Assembly (NCBI GenBank): GCA_026706385.1
Contig: JAPOYV010000017.1
Span: 61,623-125,622 of the forward strand
Source: Gammaproteobacteria bacterium
Lineage (GTDB): Bacteria; Pseudomonadota; Gammaproteobacteria; Pseudomonadales; Azotimanducaceae
DNA length: 64,000 bases
Direction of reading: 5' to 3'
Shown here: positions 18,023 through 26,509 of the stretch, piece after piece
How positions within the stretch are numbered: the stretch's first letter is position 1
Layout: every line of letters starts with the position of its first letter
Notes under the pieces: generated by a model
Told to the model about the DNA's origin: nothing
What the model saw: the letters and a program-made list of their open reading frames with translations, nothing else
Databases searched by the model: none
Made by a program: the position numbers and the translations under genes

Positions 18023-19495
18023 TTACGCCACCTCGATCAACTCGACGGTGCCGTCGTCGCGGACCTCGGCCATGTGTCCGCGCGGCTCCTCCATGAAGAA
18101 CAGGGCGAGGAAGCCAATCACCGCCGACGCGCCGATGATCGCGAAGAAGGCTTCATAGCCGACCATCGAGAAGATCGTCAGATAGCACACGGCACCGATG
18201 TTGCCATAGGCGCCTGTCATGCCGGCGATCTGGCCGGTGAGCCGGCGCTTGATCAGGGGTACGACGGCGAAGACCGCGCCTTCGCCGGCCTGCACGAAGA
18301 AGGAACAGGCCATCGCCGTGATCACGGCGAGCACCAGCGGCCACGACGAGTCCACCAGCGCGAACGTGAAGTAGCCGATCGCGAGGCCCGCGATCAGGAT
18401 CAGCAGCGTCGGTCGACGGCCGAAGATGTCGCTGATGAGGCCGCCCGCCGGGCGCGACATGAGGTTCATGAAGGCGTAGGACGACGCCAGCAGACCGGCC
18501 TGCACCATGCTGAGGCCGAAGACGTCCCTGAAGAACAGCGGCAGCATGGACACGACGGCGAGTTCGGAACCGAAGGTGGCGAAGTACAGGACGTTCAGCA
18601 CCGCGACCTGCTTGAACTTGTAGCGGTGCAGTGCCGGCACGGGCTTCACGAAGACCGCCTTGTTGACCCGCCACGCTTGGGCGGCGTCGTAGATGTAGCC
18701 GATGAGCAGGGCGGTGTAGACCGTGGTCGCGCCCGTCGACGAGAGCAGGTCCACGCCGCTTGGGGAGAGCTTCCAGGCGAGCAGGGCGAGGGCGAGGAAG
18801 ATCGGCGCCTTCATGACCAGGAGCAGGATGACGTCGCCTTTGCTGGTCACCTCGATCGCGCCGAGGTGCTTCGGCTTGAAGTACGTCGAGCCCTTGGGCG
18901 TATCGGAGACGTTGAAGTAGTAGAGGACGCCGAAGACGATCGCCAGCACGCCCGTCGTGCCGATGGCGTAGCGCCAGCCCTCGTCGCCGCCGAACAGCAG
19001 GGCGAGCGTCGGCAGCGCCATCGCCGCTGCGGCCGAGCCGAAGTTACCCCAGCCACCGTAGATGCCCTCGGCACGGCCGAGTTCGTTGGCCGGGAACCAC
19101 TCGCTCACCATGCGGATGCCGACCACGAACCCGGCGCCGATGAAGCCGAGCAGGAACCGCGCGATCGCCGCCTGGACGAACGAGTCCGCCAGCGCGAAGG
19201 CGAAGCACGGCAGGCTGCCGACGACCAGCAGGATGGAATAGACGAGTCGCGGGCCGAACTTGTCGGTGAGCATGCCGATGATGATCCGCGCCGGGATCGC
19301 GAGCGCTACGTTCAGGGTGAGGAGGGTGGACACCTCCGCCTTGCTCAAGCCCAGCGTGTCCTGGATCGCTGCCATGAGCGGGGCGTGGTTGAACCAGACC
19401 ACGAAGGTGACGAAGAACGCCATCCAGCTCATGTGCAGCACTTTCATCTTGCCGCGGAAGGCCAGCAGGTTGAACCCGCGAACGTCGTTCGTCAC
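18023..19495 (-). CDS. nasA: Nitrate/nitrite transporter (NNP family MFS)
   Basis: A 490-residue MFS protein with 12 predicted helices. The N-terminal [20 protein letters not shown] and the [10 protein letters not shown] loop after TM2 are the NarK/NasA signature, and the glycine-rich nitrate motif region is seen in [19 protein letters not shown] carriers import nitrate with protons or exchange it for nitrite; next to assimilatory genes uptake for assimilation is expected. The gene follows the ferredoxin/anchor fusion by 19 bases in the nir-nas operon. The symbol follows the usage in which nasA is the transporter. Confidence 0.9.
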   Translation of the reverse strand: MTNDVRGFNLLAFRGKMKVLHMSWMAFFVTFVVWFNHAPLMAAIQDTLGLSKAEVSTLLTLNVALAIPARIIIGMLTDKFGPRLVYSILLVVGSLPCFAFALADSFVQAAIARFLLGFIGAGFVVGIRMVSEWFPANELGRAEGIYGGWGNFGSAAAAMALPTLALLFGGDEGWRYAIGTTGVLAIVFGVLYYFNVSDTPKGSTYFKPKHLGAIEVTSKGDVILLLVMKAPIFLALALLAWKLSPSGVDLLSSTGATTVYTALLIGYIYDAAQAWRVNKAVFVKPVPALHRYKFKQVAVLNVLYFATFGSELAVVSMLPLFFRDVFGLSMVQAGLLASSYAFMNLMSRPAGGLISDIFGRRPTLLILIAGLAIGYFTFALVDSSWPLVLAVITAMACSFFVQAGEGAVFAVVPLIKRRLTGQIAGMTGAYGNIGAVCYLTIFSMVGYEAFFAIIGASAVIGFLALFFMEEPRGHMAEVRDDGTVELIEVA

Positions 19496-19514
19496 GAATG
19501 CTCCTTGCTGTGCG

Positions 19515-21233
19515 TCAGTGTCCGTTCGGCGCGACGCCGACGGCGGGGTTGTCGGCTAGCCCGATGTCCCGGGCATGCTCCTCGAAGCCCTTGTTCTTCC
19601 AGAAAAACGCCCCGGGCATGGTGGTCGGCACAACGACGACGTAGAAGAGCGCTCGGCCTACCGTGGTCGTCGCAACCGCGGCCAGCGCGGCCGCAAGCCA
19701 GGGCGCCGGATGGGTTACGCCGAGGACCGCGAGGCCGGCGACGAGGACCATGCTGCCGCCCAGGAGTGCATTGCGCAGCCGGTAGACGTAGCCGAAGGTC
19801 GTCGTCTGCACGTAGTGCGAGACGGCACCCTCATGCGCGGCGTCGCGCATGTCCCTGGCGTGGCCTACGAGGCCGATGGCGTCGAGTCCCAACCCGGTGA
19901 GGACCGCGGCGACGAGCAGCGGCGGCCAACCCGGGCCCAGGGCCAGGCCGATCCAGCCGCCGAGGGCAAGCGACGCGCCGATGAACGACGCGGCGGTGTG
20001 CCAGTGGTTCCAGAACGGACGTGCTGGGATAAGGTAGCAGCGGACCATGGTATAGAGCGTCGCGAGGCCGGCAACGACGGCAACGGCCCCGAAACCGAAC
20101 GCGACGCGAGGCCAGGCGGCGAAATCGGCGATGGCGTAGGCACCGGCCGCCGCGCCGAAGCAGACCGTGGCGAGTGCCTCGCGGCTCAAGTTCGAGTGCC
20201 GCAGGTTGTTGAAGCCGCGGTAGAAGCGGAGTGTCTTGCCGAGGTGCGCGGTGGACGCGGCCATGCCGAGCCCGGTGAGGACCAGTGCGACGACGGCGAG
20301 CAGGCCGTTGCCGAAGCCCCCCACGAACGTTGCCGCGAACGTGCCGACCGCGGCTTGCACGGCGAGCGTGAACGCCACCAGCGGGTTCTCGCGCGACGAC
20401 AGCCGGCGCCAGTTCCACTTCGGGTCGACGCCGTCCTTGGCATCGACCACCGGACGGAACGCAGCGCCGCGCTCTCGACGGTACTTGACCGGTGCGGAGT
20501 CGGTTCGCGTGACCTCGAGCGGCGCGGTCTTCAAATGCTGGAAGCGGATGTTCGCCTTGGTGATGTCGGGGTCGGGAAAGCCCGGTATGCGGGTCGTGGC
20601 CGCTTCCCGCCGTTCCGGGACGTTCTCGACGACGCCGAAGTCGAGGGCGTTGCCGACGCAGGCCGAGACGCACGCGGGCTTCAGTCCGACCTCCAGCCGG
20701 TCGACGCACATGTTGCACTTCTCGACCTGGCCTGCCACGGGGTCGAGTTGCGGTGCGTTGTAGGGACACACCCATGTGCAGTAGCCGCAGCCGAAGCAGA
20801 TGTCGGGATCCTGGATCACCGCCCCGTACTCCGGATGCTTGGTATAGGCGCGCGTCGGGCAACCCTTGAGGCAGACCGGGTCGTCGCAGTGGTTGCACGC
20901 CATCGAGATGTGGATGCGCGTGTAGTCCGGGTAGGTGCCGCCCTCGACGTAGCCGACCGAGCGGAAGCTCAAATGGGGCGGCAGGTCGTTCTTCTCGCTG
21001 CAGGCGGCTTCGCAGGCGTGGCAGCCGATGCAGTTGTCGGCGGTGAAGTGGAAGGCGTGCTGGCGCGTCCTATTCGGGTTGTCGCCGATTCCCGCATCGC
21101 CGTTGATGGCCAGGCTCGTCCCGTTGTCGCCGTCCGGCAGCAACTGGATCGGGTTGCCGTACCGGTTGAGCGTATCGGCGGTCCGGTCGGCGAGCTTGGC
21201 GTAATCCGGTTCGTCGAGGCGTCGCGGGATCAC
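19515..21233 (-). CDS. DmsB-like ferredoxin fused to DmsC-like membrane anchor
   Basis: About 572 residues from a GTG at 21233 that overlaps the TAG of the nitrate reductase gene (TAGTG); upstream in-frame ATGs would lie inside that gene. The N-terminal 250 residues carry four cysteine clusters ([43 protein letters not shown]...CVSAC), the pattern of a four-[4Fe-4S] DMSO-reductase B subunit. The C-terminal 280 residues have eight or so hydrophobic helices like DmsC. The pair could take electrons from quinol and pass them to the molybdenum subunit encoded just upstream, in place of the NAD(P)H- or ferredoxin-dependent route of textbook assimilatory enzymes. Confidence 0.85.
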   Translation of the reverse strand: MIPRRLDEPDYAKLADRTADTLNRYGNPIQLLPDGDNGTSLAINGDAGIGDNPNRTRQHAFHFTADNCIGCHACEAACSEKNDLPPHLSFRSVGYVEGGTYPDYTRIHISMACNHCDDPVCLKGCPTRAYTKHPEYGAVIQDPDICFGCGYCTWVCPYNAPQLDPVAGQVEKCNMCVDRLEVGLKPACVSACVGNALDFGVVENVPERREAATTRIPGFPDPDITKANIRFQHLKTAPLEVTRTDSAPVKYRRERGAAFRPVVDAKDGVDPKWNWRRLSSRENPLVAFTLAVQAAVGTFAATFVGGFGNGLLAVVALVLTGLGMAASTAHLGKTLRFYRGFNNLRHSNLSREALATVCFGAAAGAYAIADFAAWPRVAFGFGAVAVVAGLATLYTMVRCYLIPARPFWNHWHTAASFIGASLALGGWIGLALGPGWPPLLVAAVLTGLGLDAIGLVGHARDMRDAAHEGAVSHYVQTTTFGYVYRLRNALLGGSMVLVAGLAVLGVTHPAPWLAAALAAVATTTVGRALFYVVVVPTTMPGAFFWKNKGFEEHARDIGLADNPAVGVAPNGH

Positions 21234-23416
21234 TAGAAGTCCCTCGTAGCGGCGTCCCATCGGGCGGCGGTGCCCTGGTCGACCGATTCGATCCGCACGG
21301 CGCACTGCTTGAACGCGGGCTGCCGCGAGTGGGGATCGAGCAGGCCCAGCGTCAGCCTGTTGACGCAGTCGTGGAAGTGGAACGGAATGAACACCATATT
21401 GTTCGGCACGCGCTGCGTGCGTTGCACCATCACCACGGCGTCGCCGCGCCGCGACACCAGCCGCGCATAGCCCATGTGGTCAACGCCAAGTTCATCCGCC
21501 GCATCGGGGTTCATCTCCATGTACGGCATCGGCGAGTGTTTGTTGCAGTCGCCGACCTTGCCGGTCTTGGTGCGGGTGTGGAAATGCTCGACCACGCGGC
21601 CGCTGTTCAGCCAGAACGGGAACTCGTGATCGGGCCGTTCGTTGTTTTCGACGTACGTGAGTGCGAGCAGCCGGGCCTTGCCGTCGGGATGGGCGAAGGT
21701 GCCGTCGGCGTAGAGTCGCGGCGAACCGCGCTCCTCGCCCTCGCGCATCGGCCATTGGATGCCGCGTGCGGCCTCGATCTTGGCGTAGGTCATGCCGGAG
21801 ATGTCGAGGTTGCGGCCCTGTCCCCTGGAGAGCTCTTTCATCTCCTCGAACGTCGCTTCCGGCGTTGCCGGCCAGTTCATCGCGCGCGCTTGGGTGAAAC
21901 GCTTGGCTAGGGACGTGAAGATCCAGTGGTCGGGCTTCGAGTTCGCGAACGGCGCCGTCACGGCACGGGTGAGGTTGACGCGACGCTCCGTGTTGGTGAA
22001 GCAACCCTCCTTCTCGGCCCACAGCGACGCCGGCAGGTAGACGTGGGCGTAGTCCGCCGTCTCGACATCCTCGTAGGCGTCCTGGACGACGCAGAACTCG
22101 AGGTTCTCGAGCGTCTTGCGGATGCGCGGCGTGTTCGGCATGGACGTCATGGGGTTGGTGCCGATCACCCACAGCGCCTTGATCTGGCCGGTCTCGATGG
22201 CCGGGAAGATGTCGGTCTGGAACAGGCCGCGCGCTTTCGGGAAGAATGCCGGGTCGATGTTCCAGAACTCCGCGATCTCCTCCCGGTGCGCGGGGTTCTC
22301 GAGTTGCCGATAGCCCGGCAGACCGGAACACGAGGACCATTCTCGGGTGCCCATGGCGTTGCACTGGCCCGTGATCGACAGGCTCGTGCCGCCCGGCTTG
22401 CCGATATTGCCGGTGACGAGGTTCAGGTTGTTGATCGCGCAGACACCGTCGCTGCCGTGGGTGGACTGGTTGATGCCCATCGTCCAGATCGCCATCGCCG
22501 CGTCGGCCTTGCCGTAGAGGCGCGCCACTGTGCGGATGGTGTCCTCGTCGATGCCGCAGATTCGGGCCGCCGTCCTCGGATCGTAGTCGGCGACCGTGTC
22601 GGCGAAGGCCGCGAAACCGTCGGTGTGCGCGCGGATATAGGCCTCGTCGTGGAGGCCGTCCTCGAGGATGACGTGGCAGAGGCTGTTCAGCAGCACCAAG
22701 TCCGTGCCCGGCGTGATGGGCAGATGGATGTCGGCGAACTGGGCGAACATCGTCACCCGGGGATCGACGACGACGACCGGGAACTTGCGCTTCTCCAAGG
22801 CTTCCTTGAGTCGCCAGTAGATGATCGGGTGCTGTTCCGGGAGGTTCGAGCCGAACGCCAGCAGGCATTCGGTGTGGTCGAAGTCGGCGTAGCAGCCGGG
22901 CGGGCCATCGGACCCGAAGGACCGCTTGTAGCCGGCCACCGCCGATGCCATGCACAGGGTGGTGTTGCCATCGTAGTTGTTGGTGCCGAGGACACCGCGG
23001 ACGAACTTGCCCAGGGTGTAGAACTCCTCGGTCATGATCTGGCCGGTGGACAGGACAGCCACCGCGTCGCGTCCGTGCTTGGCTTGGATGTTCTTGAACG
23101 TCTCTGCGACGCGGTCCAGCGCCGAAACCCAGTCGGTGTGCTGCCAGTCCTCGAAGGTGCGATCGCGCACCTTGGGCGTGCTACCGCGGCCGGGCGCCTC
23201 GAAGATCTGGGCCTGGGTCAATCCCTTGATGCAGAGCTTGCCGCGGTTGACGTCGGCACCGCCCACGCCGCGGGTGGTAACCGGCTTGCCGGTCGCGTCG
23301 ACCCCCACCTCGATGGAGCAGCCGACCGAACAGTAGCCGCACGTGGCGTACTTCCACTCGGCAACGGGCTTGGTAGCGATGCGTACCGGATTCTTGTGTC
23401 GGCGTCCGAACAGCAT
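21233..23416 (-). CDS. nasC: Assimilatory nitrate reductase catalytic subunit (molybdopterin oxidoreductase)
   Basis: A 727-residue cytoplasmic molybdoenzyme. The N-terminal [4Fe-4S] cysteines are Cys26, Cys29 and Cys33 (CGYCSVGC) with a fourth in GKLCIKG. The molybdenum ligand cysteine is in NTTLCMASAVAG, typical of Nap/Nas rather than Nar enzymes. Later blocks NNLNLVTGNIGKPGG and WVIGTNPMTSMP contact the pterin dinucleotides, and FHTRTKTGK begins the C-terminal pterin domain. No twin-arginine signal is present and there is no C-terminal [2Fe-2S] domain, so electrons must come from a partner, probably the downstream ferredoxin/anchor fusion. The start is 12 bases after the nirD stop. Confidence 0.92.
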   Translation of the reverse strand: MLFGRRHKNPVRIATKPVAEWKYATCGYCSVGCSIEVGVDATGKPVTTRGVGGADVNRGKLCIKGLTQAQIFEAPGRGSTPKVRDRTFEDWQHTDWVSALDRVAETFKNIQAKHGRDAVAVLSTGQIMTEEFYTLGKFVRGVLGTNNYDGNTTLCMASAVAGYKRSFGSDGPPGCYADFDHTECLLAFGSNLPEQHPIIYWRLKEALEKRKFPVVVVDPRVTMFAQFADIHLPITPGTDLVLLNSLCHVILEDGLHDEAYIRAHTDGFAAFADTVADYDPRTAARICGIDEDTIRTVARLYGKADAAMAIWTMGINQSTHGSDGVCAINNLNLVTGNIGKPGGTSLSITGQCNAMGTREWSSCSGLPGYRQLENPAHREEIAEFWNIDPAFFPKARGLFQTDIFPAIETGQIKALWVIGTNPMTSMPNTPRIRKTLENLEFCVVQDAYEDVETADYAHVYLPASLWAEKEGCFTNTERRVNLTRAVTAPFANSKPDHWIFTSLAKRFTQARAMNWPATPEATFEEMKELSRGQGRNLDISGMTYAKIEAARGIQWPMREGEERGSPRLYADGTFAHPDGKARLLALTYVENNERPDHEFPFWLNSGRVVEHFHTRTKTGKVGDCNKHSPMPYMEMNPDAADELGVDHMGYARLVSRRGDAVVMVQRTQRVPNNMVFIPFHFHDCVNRLTLGLLDPHSRQPAFKQCAVRIESVDQGTAARWDAATRDF

Positions 23417-23428
23417 GGTCCTAGGCGC

Positions 23429-23764
23429 TCACGACGGTTGCCGAACCTGGACGTGGCCGTCGACCAAGCGCACCGGAAACGTGCGCACGGCCACGGTTTC
23501 GTCCTCCAGGCACTGCCCGGTTCGAAGATTGAAGTGCTGCTTGTAGATCGGGGAGGCGACGACGAGTTGACCCTTGACGTCGCCGACAATGCCCCGCGAC
23601 AGCACGGGCGCGTCGCTGAACGGGTCGAAGGCATCGATTGCGAAGACGCCATCCGCGCGCGAGAGCCGGAACACCGCCACCTGGGCATCGCCGACGAGCG
23701 CCCGGACGCCGACGTCGGGCAGCAGGGCGTCGAACTGGCATACGGTGGTCCAACCCGCTTGCAT
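23429..23764 (-). CDS. nirD: Nitrite reductase small subunit
   Basis: A 111-residue Rieske-like protein of the NirD family. It starts MQAGWTTVCQFDALLPDVGV and has the family blocks VFRLSRADGVFAIDAFDPFSDA and VVASPIYKQHFNLRTGQCL. As usual for NirD the Rieske cysteine/histidine ligands are missing, so it is structural rather than an iron-sulfur electron carrier. The ATG at 23764 lies five bases after the nirB stop and fixes the start. It works as the partner of NirB in NADH-dependent reduction of nitrite to ammonium. Confidence 0.92.
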   Translation of the reverse strand: MQAGWTTVCQFDALLPDVGVRALVGDAQVAVFRLSRADGVFAIDAFDPFSDAPVLSRGIVGDVKGQLVVASPIYKQHFNLRTGQCLEDETVAVRTFPVRLVDGHVQVRQPS

Positions 23765-23769
23765 GGTCG

Positions 23770-26292
23770 CTAGGCCAGTTCGGCCGCGCGCGCTGGCCGC
23801 CGTTGGCCGCGTTCGCGGACGAAGACGAGGGAGTCGTCGGCCTGGTCGCTGTTGACGAACGTGCGGAAGCGCTTGAGCTTCTCCGGATCCTCGATCGTGG
23901 TCTTCCATTCGCACTCGTACGTGCCGACGACGTGCGCCATTTCGGCCTCGAGGTCGGCGGCGAGACCCAGGCCGTCGTCGATGATCACGGACTTCAGGTA
24001 GTCGAGGCCGCCCTCGAGGTTCTCCATCCAAACCGACGTGCGCTGCAACCGGTCGGCCGTGCGGATGTAGAACATGAGGAACCGGTCGATCAGCTTGACG
24101 AGGGTCGCGTCGTCGAGGCCGGTAGCGAAGAGATCGGCGTGGCGCGGCCGCATGCCGCCATTGCCGCAGAGGTAGAGATTCCAGCCGATCTCGGTGGCGA
24201 TGACGCCGACGTCCTTGCTTTGCGCCTCCGCGCACTCGCGGGTGCAGCCGGACACGGCGAACTTGAGCTTATGCGGCGCCCGCAGTCCCTTGTAGCGGTT
24301 CTCGATGGCGATGGCCATGCCGACGCTGTCGAGCACGCCGTAGCGGCACCAGGTGCTGCCGACGCACGACTTCACGGTGCGCACCGCCTTGCCGTAGGCA
24401 TGGCCGGTCTCGAAACCGGCGTCGATCAGTTCGCGCCAGATGAGCGGCAACTCGTGCACTTGCGCGCCGAACAGGTCGATGCGCTGGCCGCCGGTGACCT
24501 TCGTGTACAGGTCGTACTTCTTGGCGACTTCGCCGAGCGCGATCAGCTTCTCCGGCGTGATCTCGCCGGCCGGCACGCGCGGCACGATGGAGTACGTGCC
24601 GTCCTTCTGCATGTTGGCCAGGAAGTGGTCGTTGGTGTCTTGCAGGGGAGCGTGCGGGGCGGTGAGGACATGGTCGTTCCAGCACGCCGCGAGGATCGAG
24701 GCGACGGCCGGTTTGCAGATGTCGCAGCCACGGCCACGACCGTGCTTCTCGATCAGCGCATCGAAGGACTTTATGCCAAGGGCGCGCACGAGGTGGTAGA
24801 GCTCTTGGCGCGTGTGCGCGAAGTGCTCGCAGAGATCGGTGTTGACCGCAACACCGCGCGCCTCGAGTTCCGCGTTCAGCAACTGCGTGACCAGTGGCGC
24901 GCAGCCGCCGCACCCGGTGCTGGCCTTGGTGCAGCCGCGCACGGTACCGAGCGTCGTGGCGCCGTCGGCGACGGCCGCGACGATGGCGCCTTTCGAGACG
25001 TCGTGACACGAGCAGATCTGCGCGCTATCGGGCAATGCCCCCACGGCGCCGGCCGGCATGCCGCCACCATCCCGTTGGGGCAGGATCAAGGTGTCCGGAT
25101 GCTTGGGCAGCGTCAGTTCGCTGCGCATGGTCTGCAGCAACATGCCGTAGTCGGCCGTGTCGCCGACCAGGACCGCGCCGAGCAGTTTCTTGCCCGTCTT
25201 GTTCACGACGATGCGTTTGTAGACGCTCATCCGCTGGTCGATGTACGTATAGGTGCTGGACCCCCGGGTCCGGCCGTGGGCGTCCCCGATGCTGGCGACG
25301 TCGACACCGAGGAGCTTCAGCCGGGTGCTCATGTCGGCACCGCGGAAGGTCGTGTCGCTGTTCCCTGCCAGGACGTCGGCGGCCACCTTGGCCATTTCGT
25401 AGCCAGGTGCCACCAAGCCGAAAATCCGCCCGTCGTAAAGCGCGCATTCGCCGATGGCGAAGATGGCCGGGTCCGACGTCCGGCAGCGTTCGTCGATGGC
25501 GATGCCGCCACGCTCGCCGGTGACCAGTCCGCAATCGCGGGCGAGTTCATCGCGGGGACGGATGCCGGCGGAGAACACGATGAGGTCGGTTTCCAAGCTG
25601 TCGCCGTCGGCAAACTCCATGCGATATCGAGCGGAGGCGCCGGGCACGATGCGCGAGGTGTTCTTGCCCGTGTGCACGGCAACGCCCAAGTCCTCGACCA
25701 TGCCGCGCAGCATGGTGCCGCCGCCGTCGTCCAACTGCGTGCCCATGAGACCCGGCGCGAACTCCACCACGTGCGTGGCGAGCGCCATGTTTTTCAAGGC
25801 ATTCGCCGCTTCGAGGCCGAGCAGGCCACCGCCGACGACGACGCCGGTTTCGGCCCCGGCCCCGGACACCTTGATCGCGTCGAGGTCTTCGATGGTGCGG
25901 TAGACGTGGCAGTGCGGCAGATCGCGACCGTCGATCGGCGGCACGAACGGATAGGAGCCGGTGGCGAGGACAAGCGTGTCGTAGCCGACCCGACGGCCGG
26001 CGTCGGTTCGCACCGTGCGCGACTCGCGTTCGATCTCGGTCACACGCTCGCCGACGTGCACCGTCGCTGTCGATGGGGCAGCCGAGAGCGCGAGGTCGTC
26101 CGCGCTGGTGCCGGCGAAATAGTCGCTTAGGTGGACGCGGTCGTAGGCCGTGCGCGGTTCTTCGCCGAGTACGGTGATCGCCACGCCCGGAACGGCGGCG
26201 GCGAGTTCCACGAAGCGGTGGCCGACCATGCCGTTGCCGACGACGAGGACTCGCCGGTCCGGGACGGCGCGGATGTGAGCGGTGGCGGTCAT
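23770..26292 (-). CDS. nirB: NADH-dependent nitrite reductase large subunit
   Basis: An 840-residue enzyme with the full NirB layout: an FAD/NAD(P)H oxidoreductase half (VVGNGMVGHRF near residue 17; VVGGGLLGLE near 150), a BFD-like [2Fe-2S] region (CSCHDVSKGAI, GCTKASTGCGGC), a second [2Fe-2S] cysteine group (GCDICKP), and the sirohaem/[4Fe-4S] domain with CVGSTWCRYG and CTRECAEAQ. It reduces nitrite to ammonium with NADH in the cytoplasm. It is the first gene of the six-gene nitrate assimilation operon. The ATG at 26292 is the only reasonable start, and it sits only a few bases after the predicted sigma-54 transcription start. Confidence 0.95.
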   Translation of the reverse strand: MTATAHIRAVPDRRVLVVGNGMVGHRFVELAAAVPGVAITVLGEEPRTAYDRVHLSDYFAGTSADDLALSAAPSTATVHVGERVTEIERESRTVRTDAGRRVGYDTLVLATGSYPFVPPIDGRDLPHCHVYRTIEDLDAIKVSGAGAETGVVVGGGLLGLEAANALKNMALATHVVEFAPGLMGTQLDDGGGTMLRGMVEDLGVAVHTGKNTSRIVPGASARYRMEFADGDSLETDLIVFSAGIRPRDELARDCGLVTGERGGIAIDERCRTSDPAIFAIGECALYDGRIFGLVAPGYEMAKVAADVLAGNSDTTFRGADMSTRLKLLGVDVASIGDAHGRTRGSSTYTYIDQRMSVYKRIVVNKTGKKLLGAVLVGDTADYGMLLQTMRSELTLPKHPDTLILPQRDGGGMPAGAVGALPDSAQICSCHDVSKGAIVAAVADGATTLGTVRGCTKASTGCGGCAPLVTQLLNAELEARGVAVNTDLCEHFAHTRQELYHLVRALGIKSFDALIEKHGRGRGCDICKPAVASILAACWNDHVLTAPHAPLQDTNDHFLANMQKDGTYSIVPRVPAGEITPEKLIALGEVAKKYDLYTKVTGGQRIDLFGAQVHELPLIWRELIDAGFETGHAYGKAVRTVKSCVGSTWCRYGVLDSVGMAIAIENRYKGLRAPHKLKFAVSGCTRECAEAQSKDVGVIATEIGWNLYLCGNGGMRPRHADLFATGLDDATLVKLIDRFLMFYIRTADRLQRTSVWMENLEGGLDYLKSVIIDDGLGLAADLEAEMAHVVGTYECEWKTTIEDPEKLKRFRTFVNSDQADDSLVFVRERGQRRPARAAELA

Positions 26293-26304
26293 GCCGGGCC
26301 CTTG

Positions 26305-26320
26305 AGCAACATCCGTGCCA
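26305..26320 (-). promoter_or_regulatory. Sigma-54 (-24/-12) promoter of the nir-nas operon
   Basis: On the minus strand TGGCACGGATGTTGCT matches the RpoN consensus TGGCACG-N4-TTGCW at every defined position. Counting from the conserved C of TTGC at -12, transcription would start near 26294, two bases before the nirB ATG. Sigma-54 control implies an enhancer-binding activator such as NtrC or a nitrate-responsive regulator. A TGGTGC half-site at 26374-26379 resembles half of an NtrC site, but no full palindrome is evident. Confidence 0.75.
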
Positions 26321-26509
26321 GTGGCGAAATGTCGCTTTAATCAGGCCATTATCTTCTCCGCCTGTGGCGGAACTGGTGCAACTGCCGCGTGTTGCCGCCC
26401 TGCGATGGCGCACGGCGAACGGCCGGTCGCCAGTCTCGAGGGGGCTGTGATAGGTTGCCGAACCCTACTCGTGGAGGAGGACAGGCATGGTCCGCCCGTC
26501 GCGGATCCC

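Noticed and set aside
19575..21236. Long plus-strand open frame opposite the ferredoxin/anchor fusion
   Set aside because: Antisense shadow; the minus strand carries cysteine clusters and membrane helices.
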